A stretch of DNA of 35,022 bases from CAZKHG01 sp964552655 (GTDB lineage Bacteria; Bacteroidota; Bacteroidia; Bacteroidales; Tenuifilaceae), in assembly GCA_964552655.1 (NCBI GenBank), contig CAZKHG010000037.1, positions 1-35,022 of the forward strand, written 5' to 3'. The notes under the pieces are model-generated. The model saw only the letters and a list, made by a program, of their open reading frames with translations, was not told the DNA's origin and ran no database searches. The position numbers and the translations under genes were made by a program. Below, piece after piece: positions 1-7,502 of this stretch (the stretch's first letter is position 1; the number at the start of each line of letters is the position of its first letter).

Positions 1-598
1 GTAAGCAACTTACGAAAGAATCCCAAGTGATTTTTGAATCAGTTGTTAAAACCCCTGACTTTGCAAGTTCATCCAACATGCAAGATACACCAGCAATAAA
101 ACTGGATAAAACCTTTTTTGAACCAATTTCAAGTAAACTATTTGTTAAAATCGCATTTTCCAAAATTAATCCAGTTTCAGAAAAATTATAATTATTCTCT
201 TTAATCTCAGCATAAAAAATAGAAATAATAAATTGACCAACAGTTTTAACAACGGTTTCGTCTATTTTATTGCTTTCTTTTCGGTACATTTGATTATCAA
301 ACTTCTCAATTAGCTCAGAAAATTTACCATAGAATTCACTAGCATCTTGAGATTTCTCTTTTAAACCATTCAATTGTGAGTAAAATAATCTCACATTTTT
401 CTTATAAACATCATCAATGGTTTGTAAAGCAGAAGGCAAATTACTTTTATTCTGCTTAAGATATTCAATTTTAACCTTAAGTTCAGATTTGATGACATCA
501 ACATTACTAGTTGGTTGATCAAATTTAGCACATGAAATTAAAATCGAAATCATTAGAAAACGGGTTATTCCGTTTAGTAATGAGTTTTTTGTATTCAT
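1..598 (-). CDS. Partial hypothetical lipoprotein (C-terminus beyond window)
   Basis: The reverse strand reads without a stop from an ATG at 598-596 to the window edge, giving 199 residues of an unfinished protein. The N-terminus is a bacterial lipoprotein signal: a hydrophobic stretch ending in ILISC with the lipidated Cys at residue 23, so the product is probably anchored in the outer membrane or periplasm. The rest is mostly helical and Lys/Glu/Asn-rich, with a hydrophobic stretch near residues 125-135; no family is recognised. It is AT-rich like its neighbours up to 5925. The next gene upstream on this strand is 245 bp away across a hairpin-rich repeat, so it may have its own promoter. 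Translation was done by hand and is continuous through every line. Confidence 0.75.
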   Translation of the reverse strand, partial: MNTKNSLLNGITRFLMISILISCAKFDQPTSNVDVIKSELKVKIEYLKQNKSNLPSALQTIDDVYKKNVRLFYSQLNGLKEKSQDASEFYGKFSELIEKFDNQMYRKESNKIDETVVKTVGQFIISIFYAEIKENNYNFSETGLILENAILTNSLLEIGSKKVLSSFIAGVSCMLDELAKSGVLTTDSKITWDSFVSCL

Positions 599-654
599 AG
601 CTTTTAGTTTTATTAATAGTTAATTCTGCTTATTGTGCTATGGTTACCGCCTTT

Positions 655-806
655 GACCTAATATTCTAATAGGCTTTCCCTTGTTATGCAAAGGTTACCC
701 CTTTGCCCGCTTATCCCAGCAGGCTAAGCCTGCCCATTCCGGCAGGTAAACCTGCCATAATAGCCCGCCTGAGGTTGGAACCTCGGGCGGACGGGGTTGG
801 TTGTCC
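655..806. repeat. Hairpin-rich intergenic repeat, copy A
   Basis: This GC-rich stretch lies in an otherwise AT-rich gap between two minus-strand genes. It contains a short stem CAAAGG/CCTTTG (690-706), palindromes GCAGGCTAAGCCTGC (719-733) and GGCAGGTAAACCTGCC (741-756), and a larger inverted repeat formed by GCCCGCCTGAGGTT and GGAACCTCGGGCGG (762-790). Positions about 675-716 resemble 3032-3083 (shared core CTTTGCCCGCTTATCC), and the right end GTTGGTTG followed by TGGTTA is also present in copy B. This is best described as a REP-like or mobile hairpin element; copy number elsewhere in the genome cannot be seen from here. Confidence 0.65.
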
Positions 807-842
807 TGTAATTGGTTACACTCATTAGGTACTTACTTTTGT

Positions 843-1397
843 TCACGATGTTTTTATTAGTATTCCCCAGCCATACGACCATAGGATTGAGGAAAAGCAG
901 AATAAAAGGATATTGGTTATACCAAAAAAATCAACCCAAAAAGGTTTCCATATTTTAGGGATATTCTCATTTTGTACCTGACATTCTTTAAACAGCTCTT
1001 CATTGGAGGTTATGCCATCTTTTACTCTAATGCTATCTGCTGCCGGTGTCAGACTCCAGGAGGCAATGTTGTAACCAAGTTGGTAACGAATACTCTGCTT
1101 TGTGTTGGTATCCTGAAATTCAGCGGTGGTTTTATCCAACAACCAGACATAGAACAGGGAAACAATAAAACCCGTTACAATAAACCTGAATGCTAAGTGA
1201 AAAAGTTTGCTTTTATCCTTGTACCGGTTGTTATAACCAAACCACAGAAAGGCTGCAGAAATAGCAGATACTAAAAAACTAATCTTGCTATACAATGGAG
1301 GTGCATACCCCATAAAGAATGCGAAACCCGGGATTAGGACGCTTACACTTCCAACAAACCCGTTGAAAGATTTTAATTTTATAAGAAACTCATTCAT
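843..1397 (-). CDS. Hypothetical four-TM membrane protein
   Basis: This 184-residue protein has about four hydrophobic segments: residues about 13-33, 38-55, 68-88 and 155-180. A polar loop of about 65 residues separates the third and fourth. It has no enzyme motif I recognise. The start codon overlaps the end of the upstream gene by 4 bp (ATGA at 1394-1397), so the two are translationally coupled and should be made together; a secreted partner and a membrane partner is the natural reading. The gene lies downstream of the nucleotidyl cyclase on the same strand. A membrane protein beside a cyclase could be an effector or sensor, but no cyclic-nucleotide-binding motif is visible, so that is only a guess. 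Confidence 0.7.
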   Translation of the reverse strand: MNEFLIKLKSFNGFVGSVSVLIPGFAFFMGYAPPLYSKISFLVSAISAAFLWFGYNNRYKDKSKLFHLAFRFIVTGFIVSLFYVWLLDKTTAEFQDTNTKQSIRYQLGYNIASWSLTPAADSIRVKDGITSNEELFKECQVQNENIPKIWKPFWVDFFGITNILLFCFSSILWSYGWGILIKTS

Positions 1398-1873
1398 GGT
1401 TTTTCTTCAATGAAAATGGTTAAATCACCGAGTATTACGTAGGTTACCTGGTTGGATGTTCTTTTACCATCTCTTTCTGTCCAAAAAATACAGGTTCCGA
1501 TTGGCAGTTCTATAACACAATCATTCGTTGGTCTTGTTGAGAGGTATATTGCAGGATCGATTTTTGACTTGTACCTGACCATTGCCCCTGGCTGTTGTGT
1601 CAGTATATGAACCCTATATCGAATGTCCCTGATATAGGATTCAAGCATCATTTTATCCAGAAGATTTGCCCTGTTTAAACTATCCGGTGCGTTTTTATAG
1701 TCGTTATATAATTTTTGGAGAGCTTCGTTTTTCTTACCCAGCTTATTAATATTTTTATCGATCAACAGCTCCTCTTTAAAAAATTTTTCATCAATCTTAA
1801 GTGCATTGCCTTGTCCCATGAGAAGTTGGTTCAACATAATCATTAATAAAACCGATGCTAAAGTTGTTTTCAT
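1394..1873 (-). CDS. Hypothetical secreted protein
   Basis: The product is 159 residues with an N-terminal signal peptide (MKTTLASVLLMIML followed by NQLLMGQ, likely cut near residue 20). The mature part begins with a helical, charged region (about 25-80) and ends in a segment rich in beta propensity, RYKSKIDPAIYLSTRP and then a cluster around TCIFWTERDG and ITYVILGDLTIFIEE-like strands. No family is recognised. Its stop overlaps the start of the next gene by 4 bp, which marks a two-gene unit with the four-TM protein. The cyclase gene ends 99 bp upstream, so this pair may be read from the cyclase transcript; no good TAnnTTTG promoter is visible in that gap. Confidence 0.7.
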   Translation of the reverse strand: MKTTLASVLLMIMLNQLLMGQGNALKIDEKFFKEELLIDKNINKLGKKNEALQKLYNDYKNAPDSLNRANLLDKMMLESYIRDIRYRVHILTQQPGAMVRYKSKIDPAIYLSTRPTNDCVIELPIGTCIFWTERDGKRTSNQVTYVILGDLTIFIEEKP

Positions 1874-1972
1874 AGTTGATTTGTCATTTAATCAGGTAAA
1901 GTGAGTTGCGATTTGTGTTACATTTTATTCCTGAAATCTAGCAGAAACCAGTGCTTCTGATGTAAGCACTTA

Positions 1973-2983
1973 CTACAATTCCGCGCTAGCAGAGTTAGAA
2001 CCACTGGCAGATGGAGACATTGGATCTTCTTCAATTGTTTCTATTATAAAGCATTCTGCTTTTGAATCAACACTCGAATTTATCCATACGAATGTCTTTG
2101 TATCATAACCTTTAATGTTTTTAATACTTGCGATTTTACCTTCATCATTACTAACAAGTTGATTAAATAGCCAAGGTGATGTATCATATTGACAAACGAT
2201 ACCAGCTGGACGAGCGAATCCTTCTAATCTACTTGCCAGATTAATAATAGAACCAGCGTAATCAATTCTATTACCATAATTCAATTTCCATGCATGACCT
2301 TTTGCCGCTCCACAACCCATTTCCAATTTTAACACTTCAGTTGAATAAGAATCTCGTTCAACACCGGTTAATTTTCTAAAATGGTAATAAAATCTTTTAA
2401 TAATTTCATCTAACAAGAAGATGATATTTTGTGTTAATTTACCTTCGTGTTCATTTGATATTGTTGAAGGAATTTCCCAAACCATCATTATACCATCCCC
2501 CAAATTCTTATACATAGTAGGGATAATATATTCTGAGATTAATAAATTATCATTTGTAACCTTACCATATTCTGGATCTATATGTTTAGTAAACCAATTC
2601 ATCAAACCTTCGTTGAATACTTTATTGTATTGTTTAAGAAAATTTTGAATTTTCCTGTCCTGCATTTCTTGTTGTAACTTTTTACAATAATTTGTAAACC
2701 CTCTAACGTCAAGAAATGATACAACAATCTCAACATCTTCAACAATTGGTTCAAAAGAACAATTTAGAAATTCTCCAAACTTTAGAACCCTATACAAAGT
2801 ATCTATCCGTTCTTTTTGAATTTCATTTTTTCTTTTTTCATCTTGTAATTGTTTTTCATTTTCTGGAGGAATTGCTTTATTCGAAACACTATTTATTTCA
2901 ATGTTGGGAGTGCTTGGTAAAGTCAATTTTTTTTGGTTTTTTTTGGTTTGTTTTTCCATTTGTTTAATTGTTTGATTTTGCAC
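1973..2983 (-). CDS. Stand-alone class III nucleotidyl cyclase
   Basis: The 336-residue protein has a Lys/Gln-rich N-terminal extension (1-65), a cyclase homology domain (about 84-300) and a short Ser/Ala-rich tail. All residues of a working class III catalytic site can be placed: metal-binding Asp92 in SFLDVRGFT and Asp163 in KNLGDGIMMVW, substrate-base contacts Lys159 and Asp241 (in RIDYAG), and transition-state Asn248 and Arg252 in INLASRLEG. It should convert an NTP to a cyclic NMP in the cytoplasm. Lys/Asp at the base-contact positions is the pattern expected for adenylyl cyclases, but cCMP/cUMP synthesis cannot be excluded from sequence. There is no signal peptide, TM, HAMP, GAF or receiver domain, so the input is unknown. 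It sits alone between repeat B (upstream) and a secreted/membrane gene pair (downstream) in AT-rich DNA. Confidence 0.85.
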   Translation of the reverse strand: MQNQTIKQMEKQTKKNQKKLTLPSTPNIEINSVSNKAIPPENEKQLQDEKRKNEIQKERIDTLYRVLKFGEFLNCSFEPIVEDVEIVVSFLDVRGFTNYCKKLQQEMQDRKIQNFLKQYNKVFNEGLMNWFTKHIDPEYGKVTNDNLLISEYIIPTMYKNLGDGIMMVWEIPSTISNEHEGKLTQNIIFLLDEIIKRFYYHFRKLTGVERDSYSTEVLKLEMGCGAAKGHAWKLNYGNRIDYAGSIINLASRLEGFARPAGIVCQYDTSPWLFNQLVSNDEGKIASIKNIKGYDTKTFVWINSSVDSKAECFIIETIEEDPMSPSASGSNSASAEL

Positions 2984-3029
2984 TTAACTTGTTTTTATTT
3001 TTAAGATTAAACCATTTACCTTATTTTCA

Positions 3030-3165
3030 ATTAGGTTCCCCATGTTGGGCCAAAGGTTTCACCTTTGCCCGCTTATCCTGGCAAATTTTGAAAACTTTCC
3101 CCCCCGCCCTCAGCCTTAGCCTCGGGCAGGCTTAGTCTATCTAGTTGGTTGCGGTTTGAGTGGTT
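3030..3165. repeat. Hairpin-rich intergenic repeat, copy B
   Basis: This is the second copy of the intergenic element, in the same orientation as copy A. It shares the core CTTTGCCCGCTTATCC and the preceding stem, here a perfect CAAAGGT-TTC-ACCTTTG (3051-3067), so the stem is kept although its bases differ from copy A. It then has a C-run and CCCGCCCTCAGCC...CTCGGGCAGGC in place of the two small palindromes of copy A, and ends with GTTGGTTG followed by TGGTTG. It occupies most of the 222-bp gap between the PD-(D/E)xK-like gene and the cyclase gene. Confidence 0.6.
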
Positions 3166-3205
3166 GCCTTATCATATTTCTTTCTAGTATTTATACCATT
3201 CTGTT

Positions 3206-3607
3206 TCATGCCTTGTTGATAATTGTACTCAGCTTTTTAATATAACCCTTGTCTTCATCAACCTTAACCACTTTTATATCATCCCTCTGGAGTGCTTCAT
3301 TAATATTTTTACTTACATCTGAAAGGCTCACCAAAACCACATTGTTCTTTTGTTTTTGTTCAAGTTGCTGTTTTAGTCGCTTCATGGAAGGAACGATGGC
3401 TAGTGGCAAATCATCTTCAGCTTGAGAGCCTTTAATTTCAATTATGGTTACTGCCCCGGTTTTGGAATCAACAATTTTAATATCAGGTCTAATAAAATTG
3501 TTATCCATATCACCTTCTAGCGTAAACTTAAAGTTGTCGCCTAACTCTGTACTTAGTTCATCCATTATGGTATCTAGTACTATTTTCGGATTAATAAGTG
3601 GTTTCAT
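3206..3607 (-). CDS. Small PD-(D/E)xK nuclease-fold-like protein
   Basis: The product is 133 residues and cytoplasmic. It shows the core layout of the restriction-endonuclease-like fold: an N-terminal helix with acidic residues (Glu16, Glu21), a beta hairpin with Asp42 in IRPDIKIVD, a turn, then the strand AVTIIEIKG carrying Glu57 and Lys59, followed by a Gln/Lys-rich helix (about 72-86) and a strand-helix pair containing NNVVLVSLSD. The spacing Asp-x14-Glu-x-Lys is normal for this fold. Whether it cuts nucleic acid is inference; many small members act only as part of a complex, and it is short for a self-sufficient nuclease. Its ATG overlaps the stop of the upstream two-TM gene by 4 bp, so the two are coupled. 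Confidence 0.6.
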   Translation of the reverse strand: MKPLINPKIVLDTIMDELSTELGDNFKFTLEGDMDNNFIRPDIKIVDSKTGAVTIIEIKGSQAEDDLPLAIVPSMKRLKQQLEQKQKNNVVLVSLSDVSKNINEALQRDDIKVVKVDEDKGYIKKLSTIINKA

Positions 3608-4203
3608 AGTGTACTGGTGAATTTTAGTTCAATGGATAAAAAAACTGTCTTATATATTAGCCATAGGAGAGTGGCCCCTATTGCCACAACCACGTTAAAT
3701 AAGCTTTTCTGAATATCAAAATCCATCATATAGCTGAATAGAAATGTGGCGATGGGTATGTATACTTTTACGGCAACATCTTCATCTAACGATTTTTTAA
3801 AAAACTCCAACCTATTATGATATACCCCTGTGATTATATGATTTGACTCTGAGTAGATATGGCTTTTTGCATATTTTATTTTCAACTTTTTGGATTTGCT
3901 AAAAGACTTGATAAGATTGAAGGTCTCATCAATATTCACTTTTAAGTTATTGATATTGTCTTTTGATGAAATATTTTCGACATGGAATTTTAACGTTTTC
4001 ACATCCTCATTGAATACAAGGAAGACCCTGTTGTTGTCGATGCTGGCAAAATTTACCTTCTCAATAAATTCATCAAACCCATCAAAACTAGTGTTTTTCA
4101 TTGCCTGCCTAATGTCTGCTGAGCCACCAAAGTGCTCCTCGATAGCAGCTCGTAGGTTATTTGGCAGATTTTGTTTGAACTGAACTTTTATTTCTGACCA
4201 CAT
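3604..4203 (-). CDS. Hypothetical protein with C-terminal two-TM anchor
   Basis: This 199-residue protein has a soluble N-terminal part of about 140 residues and two hydrophobic segments near the C-terminus (about 146-160 and 166-188), so the bulk should face the cytoplasm, anchored at the inner membrane. The soluble part has a mixed strand/helix pattern (VFLVFNEDVKTLKFHVENIS, then KKLKIKYAKSHIY). No family is recognised and no cyclic-nucleotide-binding (CNB) signature is seen. The stop overlaps the start of the PD-(D/E)xK-like gene (ATGA, 3604-3607); the coupling suggests a membrane-tethered complex of the two proteins. It lies 37 bp downstream of the barrel-like gene. Confidence 0.65.
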   Translation of the reverse strand: MWSEIKVQFKQNLPNNLRAAIEEHFGGSADIRQAMKNTSFDGFDEFIEKVNFASIDNNRVFLVFNEDVKTLKFHVENISSKDNINNLKVNIDETFNLIKSFSKSKKLKIKYAKSHIYSESNHIITGVYHNRLEFFKKSLDEDVAVKVYIPIATFLFSYMMDFDIQKSLFNVVVAIGATLLWLIYKTVFLSIELKFTSTL

Positions 4204-4240
4204 AGACTTATTTTAAAATGTTAGGCTATAATTATGGGAG

Positions 4241-5527
4241 TTAAAATCTGGATTTAGGCTTCAAGGTGTACTTTAAACTTCCTAAAGCTAGGATATTTGA
4301 GTCTTTAAGAAAGTTACTTGGTTCTCCCTTGAACCCAGCTGCAATTTCCAGAAATATTCCATCGTCAAGTTTAAATTCAAGTCCAATGTTAGCTATAGCC
4401 GTTTTTGCATCGTATTTAGAATCTTTTGCAAACTCATAACCGTACCCTAAGTCAATGGAGAATCTGTTGTTGGTGTTGCCAACCAAAAAGCGTCCCCCAC
4501 AGAATACCTGTGAAACTATTGTGGAGTCGTTGGTCCTGGCATTGTGAGGCTTCCCAAATGATACCATACCCACCGCTTGTGCTCTTTTGCCAACTTTAAA
4601 CTTACCGTTTAAGTAGGATTTAAATACCTCGGTTTTCAGTGTACTCCACTTATTCTCTATTGAATTGCCAGTCCAACCGCTGCCCAGGGTAATAACCGTA
4701 GCATTCCAGTGTTCTTCATGCCATTTTTTCTTGATTGCCAGAAATGATTCAATCTCCGATTTCTTGAATTCTTCGATATTAGTGGTTAGTTTTTTATACT
4801 TGATACAAAGGCTTAGCAAATCATTCTTTTCAGAATCGGTCAATTTCATATTATTATCGCTATTGATAATTAGGATGCCGATTGTGTCAACCACCATCTG
4901 GTAGTTGATAATAGTTTCTCTTTTTGAAATTAAGGTGTCACCTAGTTCAAAGTAGTCATTAACTAAAATATCCGTTTTGTCGTCCAATTTTCTTTCTCTA
5001 AATATTTTTGATAGGATCCTGTTAGTTTCAATTAAAAATGTGTGTTTTGCATTGCTAATGGAAATCAGGGGATTTGTGGCCTCTAATTTATTTCTAAGTG
5101 AATCATCAAGTAATGGATCGGATTTATCATAGAAGGTCCATTTAATACCTGCACCAACCCTACTTCCCAAGCTATCGGATATAGTCCCAAAGGTTATTTG
5201 TAAATTTCGAATCAGATGGTATTTTTTATAATCCTCATGTGTAGTAGTCTTATAAAAAGTTTTTATCGGAGACCAGTCAATTGCAAGTCCTGGGGTTATG
5301 TTGGAACCACTACTAACTACATTAAGCAAGCTAGCAGCAAACTCTTTTGGATTACCTGGCATCGATGTATTATCCGGTTTAACATTTAGTAGGGTAAATG
5401 CCCCTATATCAGGGGTTGAAAAATCGATGTAGTAATCATCTGTCGATATTTTGTTCTGTGTATAACCTTGATAGATATTTAACAGTAGTGCTATAATAAT
5501 TAAGTGTAAACATTTTACTTTTTTCAT
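4241..5527 (-). CDS. Hypothetical secreted, possibly outer-membrane beta-barrel protein
   Basis: The 428-residue product starts with a signal peptide (basic start, hydrophobic LIIIALLLNIY, cut near YTQ-NK at residue 24). The middle (about 130-270) is helical and charged. The C-terminal third shows repeated alternating aromatic/small strands (GRFLVGNTNNRFSIDLGYGY, then a strand around NIGLEFKLDDGIFLEIAAGF, and a last strand ALGSLKYTLKPKSRF). The terminal aromatic Phe and paired strands suggest an outer-membrane barrel, although the helical insert is unusual. It follows the 129-aa gene after 8 bp and probably shares its transcript. No named family is recognised. Confidence 0.65.
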   Translation of the reverse strand: MKKVKCLHLIIIALLLNIYQGYTQNKISTDDYYIDFSTPDIGAFTLLNVKPDNTSMPGNPKEFAASLLNVVSSGSNITPGLAIDWSPIKTFYKTTTHEDYKKYHLIRNLQITFGTISDSLGSRVGAGIKWTFYDKSDPLLDDSLRNKLEATNPLISISNAKHTFLIETNRILSKIFRERKLDDKTDILVNDYFELGDTLISKRETIINYQMVVDTIGILIINSDNNMKLTDSEKNDLLSLCIKYKKLTTNIEEFKKSEIESFLAIKKKWHEEHWNATVITLGSGWTGNSIENKWSTLKTEVFKSYLNGKFKVGKRAQAVGMVSFGKPHNARTNDSTIVSQVFCGGRFLVGNTNNRFSIDLGYGYEFAKDSKYDAKTAIANIGLEFKLDDGIFLEIAAGFKGEPSNFLKDSNILALGSLKYTLKPKSRF

Positions 5528-5535
5528 AGGGTTAA

Positions 5536-5925
5536 TTAGTTAGTAAGTACATATTTAAAATTTGCTTCCAGGAATTTAGGCTTATCTTTTACAATGCCAT
5601 TTCGTTGTGCTTTTATTGGCCATGTATATATTGGTTCATCTTTACTACCTTGAAACCAATCAATAAATAATTCGTATTCCAAGTCCTTGGTAGTAGGGTT
5701 TAGTAGCTCCATCGTGAGGCTATTTATACAATTTTCATCTTCTAACAACAAACTTCCTTTCCCAATTTCATACTCATGTTTAAACTTCTTGGGTTTTGGT
5801 ATTGGTGGGTAATTAATACTTTTTTCTGAAGATAAAGCAAAACTGTACTTTACTATTCCTGAATAGGCAATTGTTATTTTGATTTTTACAATTTCGTTAT
5901 TGTTTGATATTTTAATTGGCACCAT
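5536..5925 (-). CDS. Hypothetical small protein
   Basis: This 129-residue protein has no signal peptide. Its pattern is almost all beta strand with short turns (IVKIKITIAYSGIVKYSFAL, later SLTMELLNP and YELFIDWFQGS), compatible with a small beta-sandwich, with a Pro/Lys-rich linker at about 40-52. No family is recognised. It is the first gene of the minus-strand run; the next gene begins 8 bp after its stop. Base composition is AT-rich like the rest of 1-5925. Confidence 0.6.
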   Translation of the reverse strand: MVPIKISNNNEIVKIKITIAYSGIVKYSFALSSEKSINYPPIPKPKKFKHEYEIGKGSLLLEDENCINSLTMELLNPTTKDLEYELFIDWFQGSKDEPIYTWPIKAQRNGIVKDKPKFLEANFKYVLTN

Positions 5926-6267
5926 AGAAAAAGTTTTAAGTTAATTATGTTTGTTCAAAAATCTTAAATAATCCAGGATCATCTTAAGCTCAAAAAATGA
6001 TTCTATTATACTGTGGTGAGCGTCTTGTTAATTTACCCAGAGCGAATTGTGAACATATTCATTGCGCATTGTGAACCCCTTTTGATTATTTTGTTATTAC
6101 ACTCGTGATATATAAGCAACACTCTTTGAATATATTGAAAACACCTTTGGTACATATTGTAAATACTGTTTAGATTGTTGTTTAGCCACCCGAATGGTAT
6201 TATAAACTCCCCTTAGGTGCATTGCCTGATCGCTCCGGGTGTCTATTATTGTATCCTAAAGCCTGTT
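5926..6267. other. Intergenic region with a 22-bp-spaced direct repeat
   Basis: No gene is visible in these 342 bases. They separate the AT-rich block from the GC-richer block. Two copies of GCGMATTGTGAAC (6042-6054 and 6064-6076) lie 22 bp apart centre to centre, about two helical turns, as for tandem operator half-sites. A shorter resemblance, ATTGTAAA, is at 6156. Promoter elements for the 5925 gene are expected here but no convincing TAnnTTTG is seen. Confidence 0.4.
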
Positions 6268-6750
6268 TTATTTAGTTGGTTCAGTGTTGGTTTTACTGCC
6301 TGCAGCCCCCGGGAAACGCTTTTGCAAATCTTCATAGATTACCTGCGCTCCCTGCACCCCTTGCTTTGCTGCCACTTTTACGGCATTGTAGAATACCATT
6401 GCTGCACCAAACGCTTCCATACCCGCCTCGGTTGAGGTGTCCTCCATATTTTGGACCAGGGGCCTGATAATACGGAGTATCTCCATCAGGTTTTTTGTGA
6501 GCTGGTAATCTTTGGAAAATTCGGCTGTATCGAGGTATGCTGGTACAAGTGTCGGGTTGGTGTTGATGTAGTTTTGTACCTTATCAACAAACCCAACAGA
6601 CTTATCACCTAATATCATACCCCCTTTACGTTGCTCATCGGTAAGACTTATCAGGAAAGGCAGCTTATTGCTGATGGTTTGTAATGCCTGTTTAATTTCA
6701 CCAATATCGGCGGGTGAAAGGGAAGCGGAGATCAAATTTTTTGCGGCCAT
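6268..6750 (-). CDS. Hypothetical helical protein of a lysis-like cassette
   Basis: The product has 160 residues, no signal peptide, and is predicted almost entirely helical. Features are an acidic/amphipathic N-terminal half (SPADIGEIKQALQTISNKLP), a conserved-looking GGMILGDKSVGFVDK segment near 43-57, a TEAGMEAFGAAMVFYNAVK helix near 107-125 and a polar, Pro-containing tail. I have the impression of similar short proteins in other Bacteroidota but cannot name a family. It follows the L,D-transpeptidase-like gene by 63 bp on the same strand and is the last gene of the 8528-6268 run. A structural or chaperone role for that cassette is a guess. Confidence 0.7.
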   Translation of the reverse strand: MAAKNLISASLSPADIGEIKQALQTISNKLPFLISLTDEQRKGGMILGDKSVGFVDKVQNYINTNPTLVPAYLDTAEFSKDYQLTKNLMEILRIIRPLVQNMEDTSTEAGMEAFGAAMVFYNAVKVAAKQGVQGAQVIYEDLQKRFPGAAGSKTNTEPTK

Positions 6751-6813
6751 ATTTTAACTTTTTAGTTTCGCCTACTCTTTCCCGGATTTTCGGCTTGCTC
6801 CGTATGCTATGTT

Positions 6814-7410
6814 TTAAATATCCCTGGTATTTATTAATGTATAGGTAAACCTTGCCCCCCAGTACTGGGAGGCCTCGGTGCAGATGTCCATCAGCTGGTC
6901 GAACTGGAACGAGTCGGCCAGCACCTGACAGCCGGCGCTCCACTTGTTCACGGCCAGCGATTTGCCGTTATATACCGCCCGGTGGATGTTGATCCCAAAG
7001 TTGCTGCTGGTGTACTCCTTGCCGGTGCTGTAATCAATCACCCCATCCTTGTTGTAATCGCGGATCACCGTCAGCTTGCCCACCTGCTGCAGGGCTTTAT
7101 AGCCCTTGTGCAACCCGATGGCATGGCTCCCGCGGTACTGCCCCTCTTTCAGGATCGCTGTGCCCAACGGGTTTTTGGGGTGTTCCAGCCAGTAAAGCCC
7201 CGGGTCGGTGGTGGCCTCGAACACGATATGGTTCCAAACCCCCTTGTACTTCCACATCAGGGCAACCCAGTCGTCGAACGAGTTGGGCTTGCCGGCCTCG
7301 TTCCGTATCCCCACGATGTTCAGGTTAAAGGGCTTGTCGTCCTGCTCGAAAATCATATACCCTTTGCGTTTCAGAGCGTTGTATATTCTATCTAAAGTTA
7401 TGTTGGCCAT
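6814..7410 (-). CDS. L,D-transpeptidase-like / phage-lysin-like protein
   Basis: The 198-residue protein carries a catalytic-looking pattern GINIHRA (His143) followed 15 residues later by SAGC (Ser158, Cys161) and QV. This resembles the H-x(n)-S-x-G-C active site of YkuD-type L,D-transpeptidases, in which Cys is the nucleophile acting on peptidoglycan stems. Other visible marks are TTDPGLYWLEHP (67-78), GTAILKEGQY (83-92), His101 and a DYNKDGVIDY calcium-loop-like segment (118-127). It lacks a signal peptide, so reaching peptidoglycan would need a holin-like or other export route; the adjacent membrane protein is a candidate. GC content is high compared with flanking regions. The alternative is a non-enzymatic or phage-derived paralogue. 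The start ATG is followed at once by ANITLDRIY. Confidence 0.65.
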   Translation of the reverse strand: MANITLDRIYNALKRKGYMIFEQDDKPFNLNIVGIRNEAGKPNSFDDWVALMWKYKGVWNHIVFEATTDPGLYWLEHPKNPLGTAILKEGQYRGSHAIGLHKGYKALQQVGKLTVIRDYNKDGVIDYSTGKEYTSSNFGINIHRAVYNGKSLAVNKWSAGCQVLADSFQFDQLMDICTEASQYWGARFTYTLINTRDI

Positions 7411-7500
7411 TCAGATTCAAGATTTCAGATTCAAGATTTTCCTTCTAGATATTAGGACATGCCCCCATGCTCAGCGCCCCATGCCCTCTGCTCTTTGTCC
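7411..7500. repeat. Low-complexity intergenic repeats
   Basis: Two perfect tandem copies of TCAGATTCAAGATT (7411-7424 and 7425-7438) start just upstream of the L,D-transpeptidase-like ATG. They are followed by a degenerate CATGCCC/CATGCTC series (about 7459-7496) that reads CATGCCC, CATGCTC, CATGCCC, CTGCTC. The array fills the gap to the upstream gene's stop. It looks like simple-sequence expansion rather than a coding or terminator feature. Confidence 0.55.
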
Positions 7501-7502
7501 TA

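Noticed and set aside
655..3165. Repeats as integron attC sites
   Set aside because: On the strand opposite to the genes GTTGGGC fits the GTTRRRY core in copy B, but the paired RYYYAAC end is missing or poor and copy A fits only partly; kept as a generic hairpin repeat.
1973..5925. Canonical Pycsar or CBASS operon
   Set aside because: No CNB, TIR or CD-NTase/Cap motif was seen in any neighbour, so only a weaker, hypothetical signalling role is offered.
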